Of a DNA stretch of 46,701 nt, positions 9,288 through 18,575 are shown one piece after another. Under the pieces are notes generated by a model, which searched no databases, was not told where the DNA came from, and saw only the letters and a program-made list of their open reading frames with translations. Origin of the DNA: Comamonadaceae bacterium. Its GTDB lineage: Bacteria > Pseudomonadota > Gammaproteobacteria > Burkholderiales > Burkholderiaceae_C. The DNA lies in contig JAIXOZ010000039.1 of assembly GCA_027486495.1 (NCBI GenBank), forward strand, positions 1 through 46,701, given 5' to 3'. Both the position numbers and the translations under genes were made by a program. Numbering within the stretch: position 1 is the stretch's first letter; each line of letters opens with the position of its first letter.

Positions 9288-11029
9288 GGCTTGAACTGGA
9301 AGCGCTTCATGGTCTCGACCAAGGTGTCGTTATCGGCCTTGAGCAGCAAACCTTCACGCCAAATCGCTCCAGCTTCCTGGCGTTGGCCCATGACCCACAG
9401 CACCTCACCCAAATGGGCTGCAATTTCGGCGTCGGGGCGGGCTTTGTAGGCGGCTTGCAAAATTTGAAGGGCCTCTGCATGTTGACCCTGGCGAAACGCC
9501 ACCCAACCCAGGCTGTCCTGAATGTAGGCATCGTCCGGGGCCAACTTCAAGGCCTGCGTGATCAGTTGGCGGGCTTCATTCAAACGGATGTTGCGATCGG
9601 CCAGTGAATAGCCCAAGGCATTGAAGGCCTGGGGGTCTTCGGGTTTGCGCTCCATCAGCTCGCGCAACACACTTTCCATCTCATCAAAGCGTTTGAGCTT
9701 TTCGTTGACCATGGCCATCTCCGACATCAAGTCGGTGTTTTGCGGCTGCTCATTCAAAGCTCGCTTGAGCAAGTTGTAGGCCTCATCCACCCGCTTGTTG
9801 TCGCGCAGCCATATGGATTGGACCAGGGTCTTGCGCGTGGCCTGCTCGGCATTGGTGGTTTTGATTTGCGCCAACACCTGGCGTGCTTCCTCCATGCGGC
9901 CTTGCTGTGTGAGCAGGTCGGCGCGGCGGCTGGCCAGTTTGATGGGGTCTGCATCGGCTGGGACTTGGGCCAGCCATTGCTCGGCTTGGGGCAGTTGGCC
10001 TTGGCGCTGTGCCATTTGGGCCAGCGCCATCAAGGCCTCGGCCAGTCGGCTTTGAACTTCCTTGTCTTGACTGGCCTGCGCCAGTTCCACGTGTTTGCGC
10101 AGTTTTTGTTCGGCCTGGGCCAGCTGGCCAGTTTCCTGCAGCAGCAAACCATGTACCAGCCAGCCATCGGCAAAAGAGGGGTGCTCTGCGTTTAAGCGCT
10201 CAAGTTGACGCAAGGCTTGGGCTTGCTGGGGCAGGCCGATCAGGTGCCGGGCATAGCCTAGTCGCAATTCGGGCTGCACCTGGCCTTGCATGGCTTGGTT
10301 CAGCAAGGGCGTCATCTCGGCCGCGGCTGCACTGGCCAGGCTCAGCGCCAGGATCAGGGGGCCGGTAGCTGATGCATCGGACGCGTAGCCCTGGCGCGTG
10401 GCTTCGACCGCCAAACTCAGTTGCCCGGCTTCGCGCCGCATGCGCCCTACGGTGGTCCAGGCCGCAGCGGCGGTGCTGCCTTGTTTCAAGGCCGAAGCCA
10501 GTGCTTTTTCGACCGTGTCGGCGGCGGCTTTCTTGTCTTGTACACGGGCAAACACGCGGGGTACCGACGCGATGGCTGCATTTTGTTCGGCTGCGGGCAG
10601 CTCCAGGATCGAGACGCTCAGGGCTTGCCCTGCCTCGTCCACCCGGTTCAGGGCCAGCAAAATTTGCAAAATGTACCGGTTGGCTTCAGTGGCTTTGGGG
10701 ATGGCGCTCTTCCAGGCCTGTGCCGCTTGCAAAGCCGATTCGCCCGAACGCGATTGCAAGGCCAGATCAACGGCGCGTTGGAACAGCGCTGGATCTCGGG
10801 TTTTGCGCGCCGCATCCAGGATGAAGGAAAAACCACTGCCCGGCGAGCCACTGCGCACGTTCAATTCGCCCAACAAAACTTGGTAAAACAGTGCCGCATC
10901 AAGCGCAGATTGCGGCACGGTGCCTTGGTCGACGGTCGGGGGGGTGTTGGATTGGGCTGGCGTGGCCGGTTGCGCCCAAGCGCTCCAGACGCAAGATGAT
11001 ATGAGGGCGAGTCGAAACCAGAATTTCAT
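9284..11029 (-). CDS. Periplasmic TPR-repeat protein
   Basis: This is a 581-residue protein starting at MKFWFRLALISSCVWSAWAQ, a clear Sec signal peptide; upstream in-frame codons lack family-like sequence. The mature part is an Ala/Gln/Leu-rich array of tetratricopeptide helices (for example RAVDLALQSRSGESALQAAQ early, and LGWVAFRQGQHAEALQILQA with AHLGEVLWVMGQ at the C-terminus). TPR proteins next to lolB are common in betaproteobacteria and probably scaffold envelope assembly, but the partner is unknown. It starts 70 bases from the divergent mutM gene and is coupled to lolB by ATGA. Confidence 0.88.
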   Translation of the reverse strand: MKFWFRLALISSCVWSAWAQPATPAQSNTPPTVDQGTVPQSALDAALFYQVLLGELNVRSGSPGSGFSFILDAARKTRDPALFQRAVDLALQSRSGESALQAAQAWKSAIPKATEANRYILQILLALNRVDEAGQALSVSILELPAAEQNAAIASVPRVFARVQDKKAAADTVEKALASALKQGSTAAAAWTTVGRMRREAGQLSLAVEATRQGYASDASATGPLILALSLASAAAAEMTPLLNQAMQGQVQPELRLGYARHLIGLPQQAQALRQLERLNAEHPSFADGWLVHGLLLQETGQLAQAEQKLRKHVELAQASQDKEVQSRLAEALMALAQMAQRQGQLPQAEQWLAQVPADADPIKLASRRADLLTQQGRMEEARQVLAQIKTTNAEQATRKTLVQSIWLRDNKRVDEAYNLLKRALNEQPQNTDLMSEMAMVNEKLKRFDEMESVLRELMERKPEDPQAFNALGYSLADRNIRLNEARQLITQALKLAPDDAYIQDSLGWVAFRQGQHAEALQILQAAYKARPDAEIAAHLGEVLWVMGQRQEAGAIWREGLLLKADNDTLVETMKRFQFKP

Positions 11030-11099
11030 GGCTTCATCATAATCTAGCCATGCGCTCGCGCGAACCGTGCGGCACAAGTCCCTTATTGCCCCAGAGCCC

Positions 11100-11915
11100 A
11101 TGCCCGAACTCCCCGAAGTTGAAGTCACCCGCCGCAGTTTTGCCGACCGCATCGCCTCGGCCCAAATTCTGGCGCTGCACATGGGCAAGCCCCTTCGCTG
11201 GCCTTTGGGTGTGCCTGCTGCCAGCCTGGTGGGGCGTCAAATCTGGGGCGTGCGCAGACGCGGCAAATACCTGCTGCTGGACTTGGACCAAGGCCTGCTG
11301 CTGGTGCACCTGGGCATGTCAGGCAGCTTGAACTTTGCCCCCACCCAGCCAGAAGCCGGCCCGCACGACCACATGGACTTGGTGACCGACCGGGGCGTGC
11401 TGCGCCTGCACGATCCGCGCCGCTTTGGGGCGGTGGTTTGGGCTCCGGGTGAAGACACACCCCAAGCGCAAAAGCTGCTGGGTCGACTGGGTGTGGAGCC
11501 CTTGAGCGCCCAGTTCGATGTGGTGGCTTTTGCCCAGGCCCTCAAAAAACGCCAGTCGGCCATCAAGCAGGTTTTGCTGGCGGGCAACGAGGTCGTGGGC
11601 GTGGGCAATATTTATGCATCCGAAGCCTTGTTCATGGCAGGTATTCGTCCCACCACCAAAGCCTCACGTTTGTCCAAACCCCGAGTGGCCCGTTTGCATG
11701 CGGCCATCGTGCAGGTGCTGACCCGTGCAGTAGAGCAGGGCGGCAGCTCGCTCAAGGATTTTGTGAATGCCGAGGGCCGCACCGGCTACTTTCAACTCGA
11801 AGCCGCGGTGTATGGCCGTGCCGCCGAGCCCTGCCGGGTATGCACCACACCCATCAAGTCCATGCTGCAAGGTCAGCGCACCACTTTTTACTGCCCCACA
11901 TGCCAGAAGCCGTGA
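11100..11915 (+). CDS. mutM: Formamidopyrimidine-DNA glycosylase
   Basis: This base-excision repair enzyme removes 8-oxoguanine and formamidopyrimidines. It has 271 residues starting [12 protein letters not shown], so Pro2 and Glu3 are the catalytic residues. [10 protein letters not shown] and the HhH-like [21 protein letters not shown] region follow. The C-terminal zinc finger is CRVCTTPI, then YCPTC. An upstream ATG at 11067 is not used because the mature enzyme needs Pro at position 2. Its TGA overlaps the ATG of mutY by one base, so the two GO-system repair genes form an operon. Confidence 0.97.
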   Translation: MPELPEVEVTRRSFADRIASAQILALHMGKPLRWPLGVPAASLVGRQIWGVRRRGKYLLLDLDQGLLLVHLGMSGSLNFAPTQPEAGPHDHMDLVTDRGVLRLHDPRRFGAVVWAPGEDTPQAQKLLGRLGVEPLSAQFDVVAFAQALKKRQSAIKQVLLAGNEVVGVGNIYASEALFMAGIRPTTKASRLSKPRVARLHAAIVQVLTRAVEQGGSSLKDFVNAEGRTGYFQLEAAVYGRAAEPCRVCTTPIKSMLQGQRTTFYCPTCQKP

Positions 11916-12940
11916 TGACTTTGCCCGAGGGGTTTGCCCGCCGCATGGTGGATTGGCAGCGGTTGCACGGCCGCCAAAGCCTGCCCTGGCAAAACACCCA
12001 AGACCCTTACCGCGTTTGGCTGTCCGAAATCATGTTGCAGCAAACACAGGTGAGCACGGTGCTGGACTACTTTCCCCGGTTTCTGGGGCGTTTTCCGGAT
12101 GTGGCGGCTTTGGCCGCTGCGCCGCAAGACGATGTGCTGGCGCTGTGGAGTGGCCTGGGTTACTACAGCCGGGCCCGCAACCTGCACAAGTGCGCCCAAG
12201 AGGTGATGGGGCGTTTTGGCGGGGCCTTTCCGGGCCGCGCCGAAGACCTGCAAACGCTGCCCGGTATTGGTCGATCGACCGCAGCGGCCATTGCGGCCTT
12301 TTGTTTTGGTGAGCGTGCCGCCATTTTGGATGGCAACGTCAAGCGTGTGCTGACCCGAGTGCTGGGCTATGGCGCGGACTTGGCTGTGGCCAAAAACGAA
12401 AAAACCCTTTGGGCGCTGGCGCAAGAGCTTTTGCCCGCGCAAGCGGCCGACATGCCGCGCTACACCCAGGCCCTGATGGACTTGGGGGCCACCGTGTGTT
12501 TGCCGCGCAAAGCGCAGTGCGAGGCCTGCCCAGTCAGCCTGGTGTGCCAAGGCAAAGCACAAGGCGAGCCGCTGGCCTATCCCGTCAAAACCCGCAAGCT
12601 CAAGCGCAGCAGCGCTACCTTGTGGTTGCTGTGGGCGGTCAATTCACAAGGCCAGGTGTGGCTGCAAAAGCGTCCAGATACGGGCATTTGGGCGGGCTTG
12701 TTCAGCTTGCCGGTGTTTGACTCTGAGTTTGATTTGCTGGCTGCTTGGGCGACGGGGCGAGACCCGCAGTACGTCGCGCCGTGGAAGCATGTGCTGACCC
12801 ACCGCGATTTGCATTTGCATCCGGTCCAAATGACCGGGTCAGCGAAGTCTAGTCCTGCTTGTGACGGTCAATGGGTGGACGCCGATGCGTGGCCTGCGAT
12901 GGGCTTGCCAGCGCCGATTCGGGCTTTGTTGGCTGCTTAA
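11915..12940 (+). CDS. mutY: A/G-specific adenine glycosylase
   Basis: This 341-residue enzyme removes adenine mispaired with 8-oxoguanine. Visible motifs are SEIMLQQTQV with the catalytic Glu, the helix-hairpin-helix LPGIGRSTAAAIAAF, ILDGNVKRVLTRVLGY with the catalytic Asp, and the [4Fe-4S] site C-x6-C-x2-C-x5-C (CLPRKAQCEACPVSLVC). A C-terminal NUDIX-like domain recognises 8-oxoG (about residue 230 onward; WLQKRPDTGIWAGLFSLP). The start at 11915 overlaps the mutM stop; an ATG at 11900 would add five residues. Confidence 0.96.
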   Translation: MTLPEGFARRMVDWQRLHGRQSLPWQNTQDPYRVWLSEIMLQQTQVSTVLDYFPRFLGRFPDVAALAAAPQDDVLALWSGLGYYSRARNLHKCAQEVMGRFGGAFPGRAEDLQTLPGIGRSTAAAIAAFCFGERAAILDGNVKRVLTRVLGYGADLAVAKNEKTLWALAQELLPAQAADMPRYTQALMDLGATVCLPRKAQCEACPVSLVCQGKAQGEPLAYPVKTRKLKRSSATLWLLWAVNSQGQVWLQKRPDTGIWAGLFSLPVFDSEFDLLAAWATGRDPQYVAPWKHVLTHRDLHLHPVQMTGSAKSSPACDGQWVDADAWPAMGLPAPIRALLAA

Positions 12941-12951
12941 AAGAGATGGAT

Positions 12952-13066
12952 CCCGCATCAAGTGCGGGAGGACAGTCATTCGCTTTCAGGTGCGGGATGA
13001 CAATTATTCAGTTTCAAGTGCGGGATGCATGTCATTCAGTTGTCACCCCGGGCGAAGACCCGGGGT
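12952..13066 (+). repeat. REP-like repeat cluster: three 28-bp tandem copies flanked by two hairpins
   Basis: Three imperfect copies of a 28-base unit with core GTGCGGGATGACA run head to tail at 12960-12987, 12988-13015 and 13016-13043. A stem CCCGCA/TGCGGG overlaps the left end (12952-12967). An 8-bp perfect stem, ACCCCGGG/CCCGGGGT with loop CGAAGA, lies at the right (13045-13066). The cluster resembles the extragenic palindromes (GTCATCCCG...CGGGATCC type) seen in many proteobacteria. It separates the convergent mutY and rapZ genes and could act as a bidirectional transcription stop. Confidence 0.75.
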
Positions 13067-13107
13067 CCAGGCTGTTTGTATTTGGCCAGAGGCAAAAGCC
13101 AAAACTC

Positions 13108-13965
13108 TTAAACCGCGTCCAGCTCCCGATGCCGCTTGAGTGTGAGCCAGTGGGTGCCGAAATTCTGGGCCAGTTGTTCGACCATGAACACCGATCGGTG
13201 TTGACCCCCGGTGCAGCCAATAGCCACGGTCACGTAGCTGCGGTGGTCGCGCTCGATGGCAGGGATCCAGTGTTTCAAAAAACCTTCGATCTGCAATTGC
13301 ATCTGCACAAATTCTTCGGACTGGCGCAAGTAGGCTTGCACCGGCTCGTCACGTCCGGTCAGCGGTTTCAGTGCGCTTTCGTAATGCGGGTTGGGCAGCA
13401 TGCGCACGTCAAACACGTAGTCAGCGTCGGTTGGGATGCCGCGCTTGAAGCCAAACGATTCAAAGACCAGTGTCAATTGGGCAGTGGGGGCGCTGACCAG
13501 GGATTTGATGTAGGTTTGCAATTGCGCCGAGCGCAGCAAGCTGGTGTCGATGACGTGGGCGCGTTCGCGCAAGTCAGCAAGTAACTCTCGTTCGAACTTG
13601 ATGGTTTCAAACAAGGCTTTGTCGCTTTGGGGTTTGTTGCCACCCGACAACGGGTGTTTTCGGCGTGATTCGGAGTAGCGGCGCTGCAAGGTGTCCGAGT
13701 GGGCGTCCAGAAACACCGACTTGACGGTCATGCCCATGTCGCGCAACAAGTTCATTTGCTCGGGCATCAGGTGCAGTGAATTGGCACTGCGCACGTCAAT
13801 TGCAATCGCCAGGAGATGTTCTTTTTGCTGCTGCTCCAACTTGACAAAAGGGATCAGCAGCTCGGGTGGCAGGTTGTCCACGCAGTAAAAACCTGCGTCT
13901 TCGAGCGCGTGAAGCGCCACCGATTTGCCGGAGCCTGACATGCCGGTGATGAGGATGATGTCCAT
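13108..13965 (-). CDS. rapZ: RNase adapter protein RapZ (nucleotide-binding)
   Basis: This is a 285-residue protein starting [15 protein letters not shown], a P-loop at the extreme N-terminus, followed by [18 protein letters not shown]. The C-terminal half has the conserved [19 protein letters not shown] and [18 protein letters not shown]. In enterobacteria RapZ directs RNase E to the GlmZ small RNA; the role here is inferred from the family. The ATG at 13965 is chosen because AGG lies 6 bases upstream; an upstream TTG would add two residues. It starts two bases after the recN stop, so it is the last gene of a nadK-recN-rapZ operon. Confidence 0.95.
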   Translation of the reverse strand: MDIILITGMSGSGKSVALHALEDAGFYCVDNLPPELLIPFVKLEQQQKEHLLAIAIDVRSANSLHLMPEQMNLLRDMGMTVKSVFLDAHSDTLQRRYSESRRKHPLSGGNKPQSDKALFETIKFERELLADLRERAHVIDTSLLRSAQLQTYIKSLVSAPTAQLTLVFESFGFKRGIPTDADYVFDVRMLPNPHYESALKPLTGRDEPVQAYLRQSEEFVQMQLQIEGFLKHWIPAIERDHRSYVTVAIGCTGGQHRSVFMVEQLAQNFGTHWLTLKRHRELDAV

Positions 13966-13967
13966 GT

Positions 13968-15662
13968 TCAACCTTGTGCGGCTTTTCGGTTTGCGGGTTT
14001 CAGGGGGGCAGCGCCCAGCATTTCGCGGGCGTGTGCCAAGGTGGTGGCGGACAATTTTTCGCCACTCAGCATGCGGGCGATCTCGCTCACGCGCTCTTCG
14101 CCATTGACGCCGCGCACCTGACTGCTGACCTGGCCCTTGGCTGCGGCCTTGCTCACCAGCAGGTGGTGGTCTGCACAGGCAGCCACCTGGGGCAGGTGAG
14201 TCACCGCCAGCACCTGGCGGTGTTGGCCCAGTTGTTTCATGAGGCGGCCCACGGTTTCGGCCACAGCACCGCCCACACCCGAGTCCACTTCATCAAAAAT
14301 CAAGGTGCCCGCTTCACCCAGTTCGCTGGTGGTGACTGCAATGGCCAGCGCGATGCGCGAGAGCTCGCCACCCGAGGCCACTTTGCCCACGGGCCGGGGC
14401 GTGCTGCCTTCGTGTCCGGCAACCAAAAAGCTGACTTCTTCGAGGCCATGCTGTGCGGGAGCGTCCAGGGTTTGCAGCTGCACCTCAAAGCGGCCGCCTT
14501 GCATGCCCAATTGCTGCATGGCGCTGCTGACGGCTTGGGCTAAGGGCTTGGCCGCCTTTTGGCGTTGTTGAGAGACGGTTTTGGCCGCTTGCAGACAGGC
14601 TTTGTGGGCAGCTTGTTCAGCTTTTTGCAGGCTGTCCAGGTCGGCTGCAGCATCGAGCTGGGCCAGCTCTTGGCGCCAGGATTGCAAACTCAGGGGCAAT
14701 TCGTCGGGTGTTTTTTTGTAGCGCCGGGCCAGCGACAGCCACAGACCCATGCGCTCGTCCAGTTGGGCCAGGTGCTCTGGGTCCAAATCTGTTTTTCGCA
14801 AATAAGCGTGCAGGCTGTGGGCCACGTCTTCGGCCTGGGCCTGAGCAGATACCAGCACCTCGGCCAGGGCCTTGAACTCGGGCTCATACTGCCCAAGTGA
14901 TTGCAGCGTCTGGATGGCGCGGGTCAGTTGGCGCAGCGCGCCGCCGTCGCTGTCGCTGTCACCGCCTTCGAGCAGTACCGTACTTTGGTTGGCCCCATCA
15001 ATCAAGGCCTGCGCATTGGCCAATCGGCTGTGCTGGCTGCTCAGCTCTTGCCATTCGTCCACTTGCGGGTTCAGTTTTTCCAGTTCGCCGATTTGCCAGG
15101 CCAGGCGTTCGCGTTCGTTGGCCAATGTGCTTTGCGCTTGGTGGGCATCGGCCAGAGATTGCTGGGAGTGCCGCCAGGCTTGCCAAGCGGCTTTGAGCGG
15201 GCGGGTGTCGGTACCCGCATAGGCATCGAGCAAACCGCGCACCGCGTCGGGACGGGTCAGGCTTTGCCAGGCGTGCTGGCCATGGATGTCCAGCAACTGC
15301 TCGCCCAGTTCGCGCAGTTGGGTGGCGGTGGCGGGGCTGCCATTCACCCAGGCGCGGCTTTTGCCCGCGGTGTCCACTGTGCGGCGCAACAACAAATTGA
15401 CGCTGGCTTCGAACCCGGCATCCTCGAGCCAAGCCTGAATGCGTGGTGTGGGTTCAAATTCGGCGCAGACCTCGCAGCGGCTGGCACCTTCACGCACCAC
15501 GCTGGCTTCGGTGCGGGCACCCAAGGCCAGTTGCAAAGCGTCGATCAAAATGGATTTGCCCGCACCCGTCTCGCCGGTCAATACGCTGAAGCCTGAGCTC
15601 AAGTCCAGCGACAGTTCGTGCACGATCACAAAGTCGCGCAGGGTGATATGCGTCAATGCCAT
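13968..15662 (-). CDS. recN: DNA repair protein RecN
   Basis: This SMC-like ATPase is used in double-strand break repair and has 564 residues. The N-terminal Walker A is [12 protein letters not shown]. The middle is a Gln/Ala/Leu-rich coiled coil, interrupted by a hinge-like stretch. The C-terminal Walker B is [13 protein letters not shown], preceded by the signature [14 protein letters not shown]. The gene lies four bases downstream of nadK and two bases upstream of rapZ. No LexA box is evident in the short gap before it; any SOS control would have to act from upstream of nadK. Confidence 0.97.
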   Translation of the reverse strand: MALTHITLRDFVIVHELSLDLSSGFSVLTGETGAGKSILIDALQLALGARTEASVVREGASRCEVCAEFEPTPRIQAWLEDAGFEASVNLLLRRTVDTAGKSRAWVNGSPATATQLRELGEQLLDIHGQHAWQSLTRPDAVRGLLDAYAGTDTRPLKAAWQAWRHSQQSLADAHQAQSTLANERERLAWQIGELEKLNPQVDEWQELSSQHSRLANAQALIDGANQSTVLLEGGDSDSDGGALRQLTRAIQTLQSLGQYEPEFKALAEVLVSAQAQAEDVAHSLHAYLRKTDLDPEHLAQLDERMGLWLSLARRYKKTPDELPLSLQSWRQELAQLDAAADLDSLQKAEQAAHKACLQAAKTVSQQRQKAAKPLAQAVSSAMQQLGMQGGRFEVQLQTLDAPAQHGLEEVSFLVAGHEGSTPRPVGKVASGGELSRIALAIAVTTSELGEAGTLIFDEVDSGVGGAVAETVGRLMKQLGQHRQVLAVTHLPQVAACADHHLLVSKAAAKGQVSSQVRGVNGEERVSEIARMLSGEKLSATTLAHAREMLGAAPLKPANRKAAQG

Positions 15663-15665
15663 GGC

Positions 15666-16559
15666 TCAATCGCCCCCATTCCAGTGCATTTTTTTTCGCA
15701 AGGTGTCGAAGTAATTCCAGCCCGCCGGGTGCAAAAAGCGCACTTTGTGCTCCGAGCGATTGACCACGATCCGGTCACCCAAAATCAAATCTGCCAACGA
15801 TTGCATGTCAAAGTTGGCGCTGACGTAGCGCCCGGACACGATTTCGATGCTGATCTCGCTGGACTCCGGCAACACGATGGGCCGGTTGGACAAAGTGTGC
15901 GGGGCGATCGGGGCCATGACCCAGCCGCCAATGGCCGGGTGCATCAAGGGCCCGCCGACCGAGAGTGAATAAGCCGTTGAGCCTGTGGGTGTGGCAATAA
16001 TCAGGCCGTCAGCACGTTGGTTGGACACAAAGTGACCATCGACCTCGACCCGCAGTTCCACCATGCCCGAGGTGCCGCCCCGGTTGACCACCACATCGTT
16101 CATGGCCAGCGCACTGAAAACGCAGCGCTGGTCGCGAACGACCCTGGCTTGCAGCAAGCTGCGGTCTTCAGCTTGGTAATGGCCCTGCAGCATGGGCTGC
16201 AGCACATCTTGATAACTTTGCAGCGGGATGTCGGTGATAAAGCCCAGTCGCCCCTGGTTGATGCCCATCAAAGGCAGGCCGTAGCGCGCCATCTGGCGGC
16301 CAATGCCCAGCATGGTGCCATCGCCTCCGATCACCAGGCCCAGATCGCACTGCGCGCCGATCTCGCCCATCTCCAGCACAGGGTATTGGTTCAGACCCGT
16401 GTGCAAGGCGGTTTCCCGGTCCAACACCACGTCGCAGCCTTGGCGCGTCAAGAACTGGGCCACGTCGTCCAGGGCGCGGCGTGAACTCTCCAGCGCCCCA
16501 CCATGCGCGGTGGTGTGGTATTTGCCAAAGAGTGCAACGTGACGGAACTTGGATCTCAT
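15666..16559 (-). CDS. nadK: NAD kinase
   Basis: This 297-residue enzyme phosphorylates NAD to NADP. The [11 protein letters not shown] motif (catalytic Asp) and the NAD-binding [11 protein letters not shown], followed by [15 protein letters not shown], are intact. It is the first gene of the nadK-recN-rapZ cluster. Its ATG lies only 28 bases from the divergent hrcA start, so the promoter for at least one of the two genes must lie inside the neighbour's coding sequence. Confidence 0.97.
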   Translation of the reverse strand: MRSKFRHVALFGKYHTTAHGGALESSRRALDDVAQFLTRQGCDVVLDRETALHTGLNQYPVLEMGEIGAQCDLGLVIGGDGTMLGIGRQMARYGLPLMGINQGRLGFITDIPLQSYQDVLQPMLQGHYQAEDRSLLQARVVRDQRCVFSALAMNDVVVNRGGTSGMVELRVEVDGHFVSNQRADGLIIATPTGSTAYSLSVGGPLMHPAIGGWVMAPIAPHTLSNRPIVLPESSEISIEIVSGRYVSANFDMQSLADLILGDRIVVNRSEHKVRFLHPAGWNYFDTLRKKMHWNGGD

Positions 16560-16587
16560 TCTTAAATTACATCATTAAAATGGCCAC

Positions 16588-17592
16588 ATGCTAGATGATC
16601 GTGCCAAGTTATTGCTCAAAGCCCTGGTGGAACGCTACATTGCGGACGGCCAGCCTGTGGGCTCGCGCACGCTCTCCAAAGCCTCGGGTCTGGATTTGTC
16701 ACCCGCCACCATCCGCAACGTGATGTCCGACTTGGAAGAGCTGGGCCTGATCGCCAGCCCCCACACCTCAGCTGGGCGCATCCCCACCAGCCGGGGCTAC
16801 CGCTTGTTCGTGGACACCATGCTCACGGTGCAGCGCGATGGCCTGGACACCCCGGCGCTCACGCCCGACCAGCCCCAAAAAGTGATCGCCAGTGCCGCCA
16901 ATTTGTTGTCCAACCTGTCGCATTTTGTGGGCGTGGTGATGACACCGCGCCGGGCCTCGGTGTTCCGGCACATCGAGTTTTTGCGCCTGTCCGAGCGCCG
17001 TTTGCTGGTCATCATCGTCTCGCCTGAAGGCGATGTGCAAAACCGCATCCTGTTCACCGAGACCGATTACTCGCAAAGCCAACTGATCGAGACGTCCAAT
17101 TTCCTGAACAGCCACTACGCCGGCATGGCCATTGAGCAAGTGCGCAGCCGGGTGCAGCAAGAGCTGGTCAGCCTGCAAAGCGAAATTGCCACGCTCATGC
17201 AAGCAGCCGTCCAGGTGAGCACCGAAGCCCTGGCCGAAGACCAGAACGAGGTGGTCATTGCAGGTGAACGCAACTTGCTGTCGGTGAGCGACTTTTCCAG
17301 TGACATGGGGCATTTGCGACGGGCCTTTGACCTGTTTGAACAAAAAACCCAGCTCATGCGCTTGCTGGACGTGTCCAGCCAGGCAGAAGGCGTGCGCATT
17401 TACATCGGCGGCGAAAGCCAGATCGTGCCCATGCAAGAGTTGTCAGTGGTCAGCTCGCCTTACGAGGTGGATGGCCAGATTGTGGGCACCTTGGGCGTGA
17501 TTGGCCCGACCCGCATGCCCTATGACCGGATGATCCAGATCGTCAATATCACCTCTCGCCTGGTCAGCAATGCGCTGAGCCAGTCCAAATAG
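16588..17592 (+). CDS. hrcA: Heat-inducible transcription repressor HrcA
   Basis: This 334-residue repressor has an N-terminal winged helix ([53 protein letters not shown]) and a C-terminal dimerisation domain with IYIGGESQ. HrcA represses chaperone genes through CIRCE inverted repeats. No CIRCE element (TTAGCACTC-N9-GAGTGCTAA) is visible upstream of this copy. It is divergent from nadK and is the last protein gene before the CAT tRNA and the accessory region. Confidence 0.96.
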   Translation: MLDDRAKLLLKALVERYIADGQPVGSRTLSKASGLDLSPATIRNVMSDLEELGLIASPHTSAGRIPTSRGYRLFVDTMLTVQRDGLDTPALTPDQPQKVIASAANLLSNLSHFVGVVMTPRRASVFRHIEFLRLSERRLLVIIVSPEGDVQNRILFTETDYSQSQLIETSNFLNSHYAGMAIEQVRSRVQQELVSLQSEIATLMQAAVQVSTEALAEDQNEVVIAGERNLLSVSDFSSDMGHLRRAFDLFEQKTQLMRLLDVSSQAEGVRIYIGGESQIVPMQELSVVSSPYEVDGQIVGTLGVIGPTRMPYDRMIQIVNITSRLVSNALSQSK

Positions 17593-17626
17593 GCCCCTGC
17601 ATCCCACTACAATCATGGCTCAGGTG

Positions 17627-17703
17627 GGGGCGTTAGCTCAGTTGGTTAGAGCAGAGGACTCATAATCCTTTGGTCGACAGTTCAAGTCTGTCACGCCCTA
17701 CCA
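17627..17703 (+). tRNA. tRNA with anticodon CAT (tRNA-Met, elongator-type), CCA encoded
   Basis: The acceptor GGGGCGT pairs with ACGCCCT (one G-T pair). The D arm is GCTCAGTTGGTTAGAGC, and the anticodon arm AGGACTCATAATCCT contains CAT. The T arm is GACAG-TTCAAGT-CTGTC, and the 3' end is A-CCA. The acceptor is fully paired at position 1, so it is not initiator. A CAT anticodon could also be lysidine-modified tRNA-Ile2, which sequence alone does not settle. The accessory region starts directly at its 3' end. Confidence 0.93.
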
Positions 17704-18038
17704 TTTATCACCCGCGAACTGCTCTCTACGACGTTCGTGCATCGCGCTGAGGCCCAGTATTGGCGCCATTCCTGAAAAAGTCTCTTGGCCGTGGATGGCC
17801 GAGAAATCAGGAGTGGCCCATTTTTTCGCGCCGAAATCTCTCTCTTTCTCTGTTTTCTCTTGGTCGCGTCCAAGAGAAGAATCGAGGTTTGATGCGGGTT
17901 ATGGCCGGACAGTTTGACTTAAATTTTGGTAGTCATGCTTGACTAGATCGACGCGGATTTTGAGTCTGGAATGAGTTCCTGAGTATCTAAGTATGAATGG
18001 GAAAATCTGGCCGGGAGCGGCCGTTCCCTCCAAGCTCG
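17704..18038. other. Gene-free junction between the tRNA and the CBASS operon
   Basis: No convincing coding sequence is seen here. It holds a perfect 9-bp stem-loop (TTCTCTTGG at 17855-17863 and CCAAGAGAA at 17870-17878) in a CT-rich stretch. A weak hairpin at 18013-18028, followed on the minus strand by an AGATTTTCCC run, could end the CBASS transcript. No direct repeat of the tRNA 3' end was found further right in the window, so an attachment site could not be confirmed. Confidence 0.5.
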
Positions 18039-18560
18039 TTAACATTTCGCTTGCAATCCATCGTCGGTACACGCGTCGGCCGCTACGATTTGAAATGGCC
18101 CATCAGTCAATCTGCAGGTCAGGATATTGAGTGCGGTAACAGCGCCAACAAACAATCCGTCAGGGAACTGTGACCGTCCTACGATGACCATAAGCATTGC
18201 TTTGAGCTCGTGTTGTGACTGGTTGAAAATTTCTAGCGCTTTACGAATGTCAGTATTTGATGGAGTGGGACATTCTTCTGGGTGAGTGTGCCAGTCCCCA
18301 ATGTAGTGAAGCCCATTCTCAAAGAGGCGTGCGATGTCTTGGCGTTCAGTGTCTCGGTCTGGCCAAAAGCCAAATCTTGTGCGGCGCGAGCGGCCACTCG
18401 TTACGGTCGCGACTTCGATCACAATCACGCCCTCCGTGAAACGCGCAAAAAGCTGGCCCCCAATTTCTTTCGCTAGAAAGGTGCGCTGCCTGTTGCTGGA
18501 CAGCACATCGAGACAGGAAGTGCTGAACACGTACGCTTGACCTTGAAAGTCATACTTCAC
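18039..18560 (-). CDS. cap3: CBASS Cap3: JAB/JAMM-type isopeptidase
   Basis: This is a 173-residue metalloprotease of the MPN/JAMM fold. The zinc and catalytic residues are visible: Glu32 in KEIGGQ and the motif H91-T-H93-P-x7-S101-x2-D104 (WHTHPEECPTPSNTD). In type II CBASS, Cap3 removes or cleaves Cap2-made conjugates of the CD-NTase. It starts with GTG at 18560, supported by GGAAG seven bases upstream. It is the last gene of the operon, 15 bases after cap2. The assignment is strong because all four CBASS partners are adjacent and in order. Confidence 0.92.
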   Translation of the reverse strand: MKYDFQGQAYVFSTSCLDVLSSNRQRTFLAKEIGGQLFARFTEGVIVIEVATVTSGRSRRTRFGFWPDRDTERQDIARLFENGLHYIGDWHTHPEECPTPSNTDIRKALEIFNQSQHELKAMLMVIVGRSQFPDGLFVGAVTALNILTCRLTDGPFQIVAADACTDDGLQAKC

Positions 18561-18575
18561 AGTAGATCTTCCAAA

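Noticed and set aside
17631..17703. Possible left attachment site within the CAT tRNA
   Set aside because: No second copy of the tRNA 3' end is seen in the window, so no attL/attR pair can be called.
18013..18028. GGGAGCGGCCGTTCCC as a strong CBASS terminator
   Set aside because: The stem is imperfect and the U tract on the minus strand is short, so it is mentioned only as weak.
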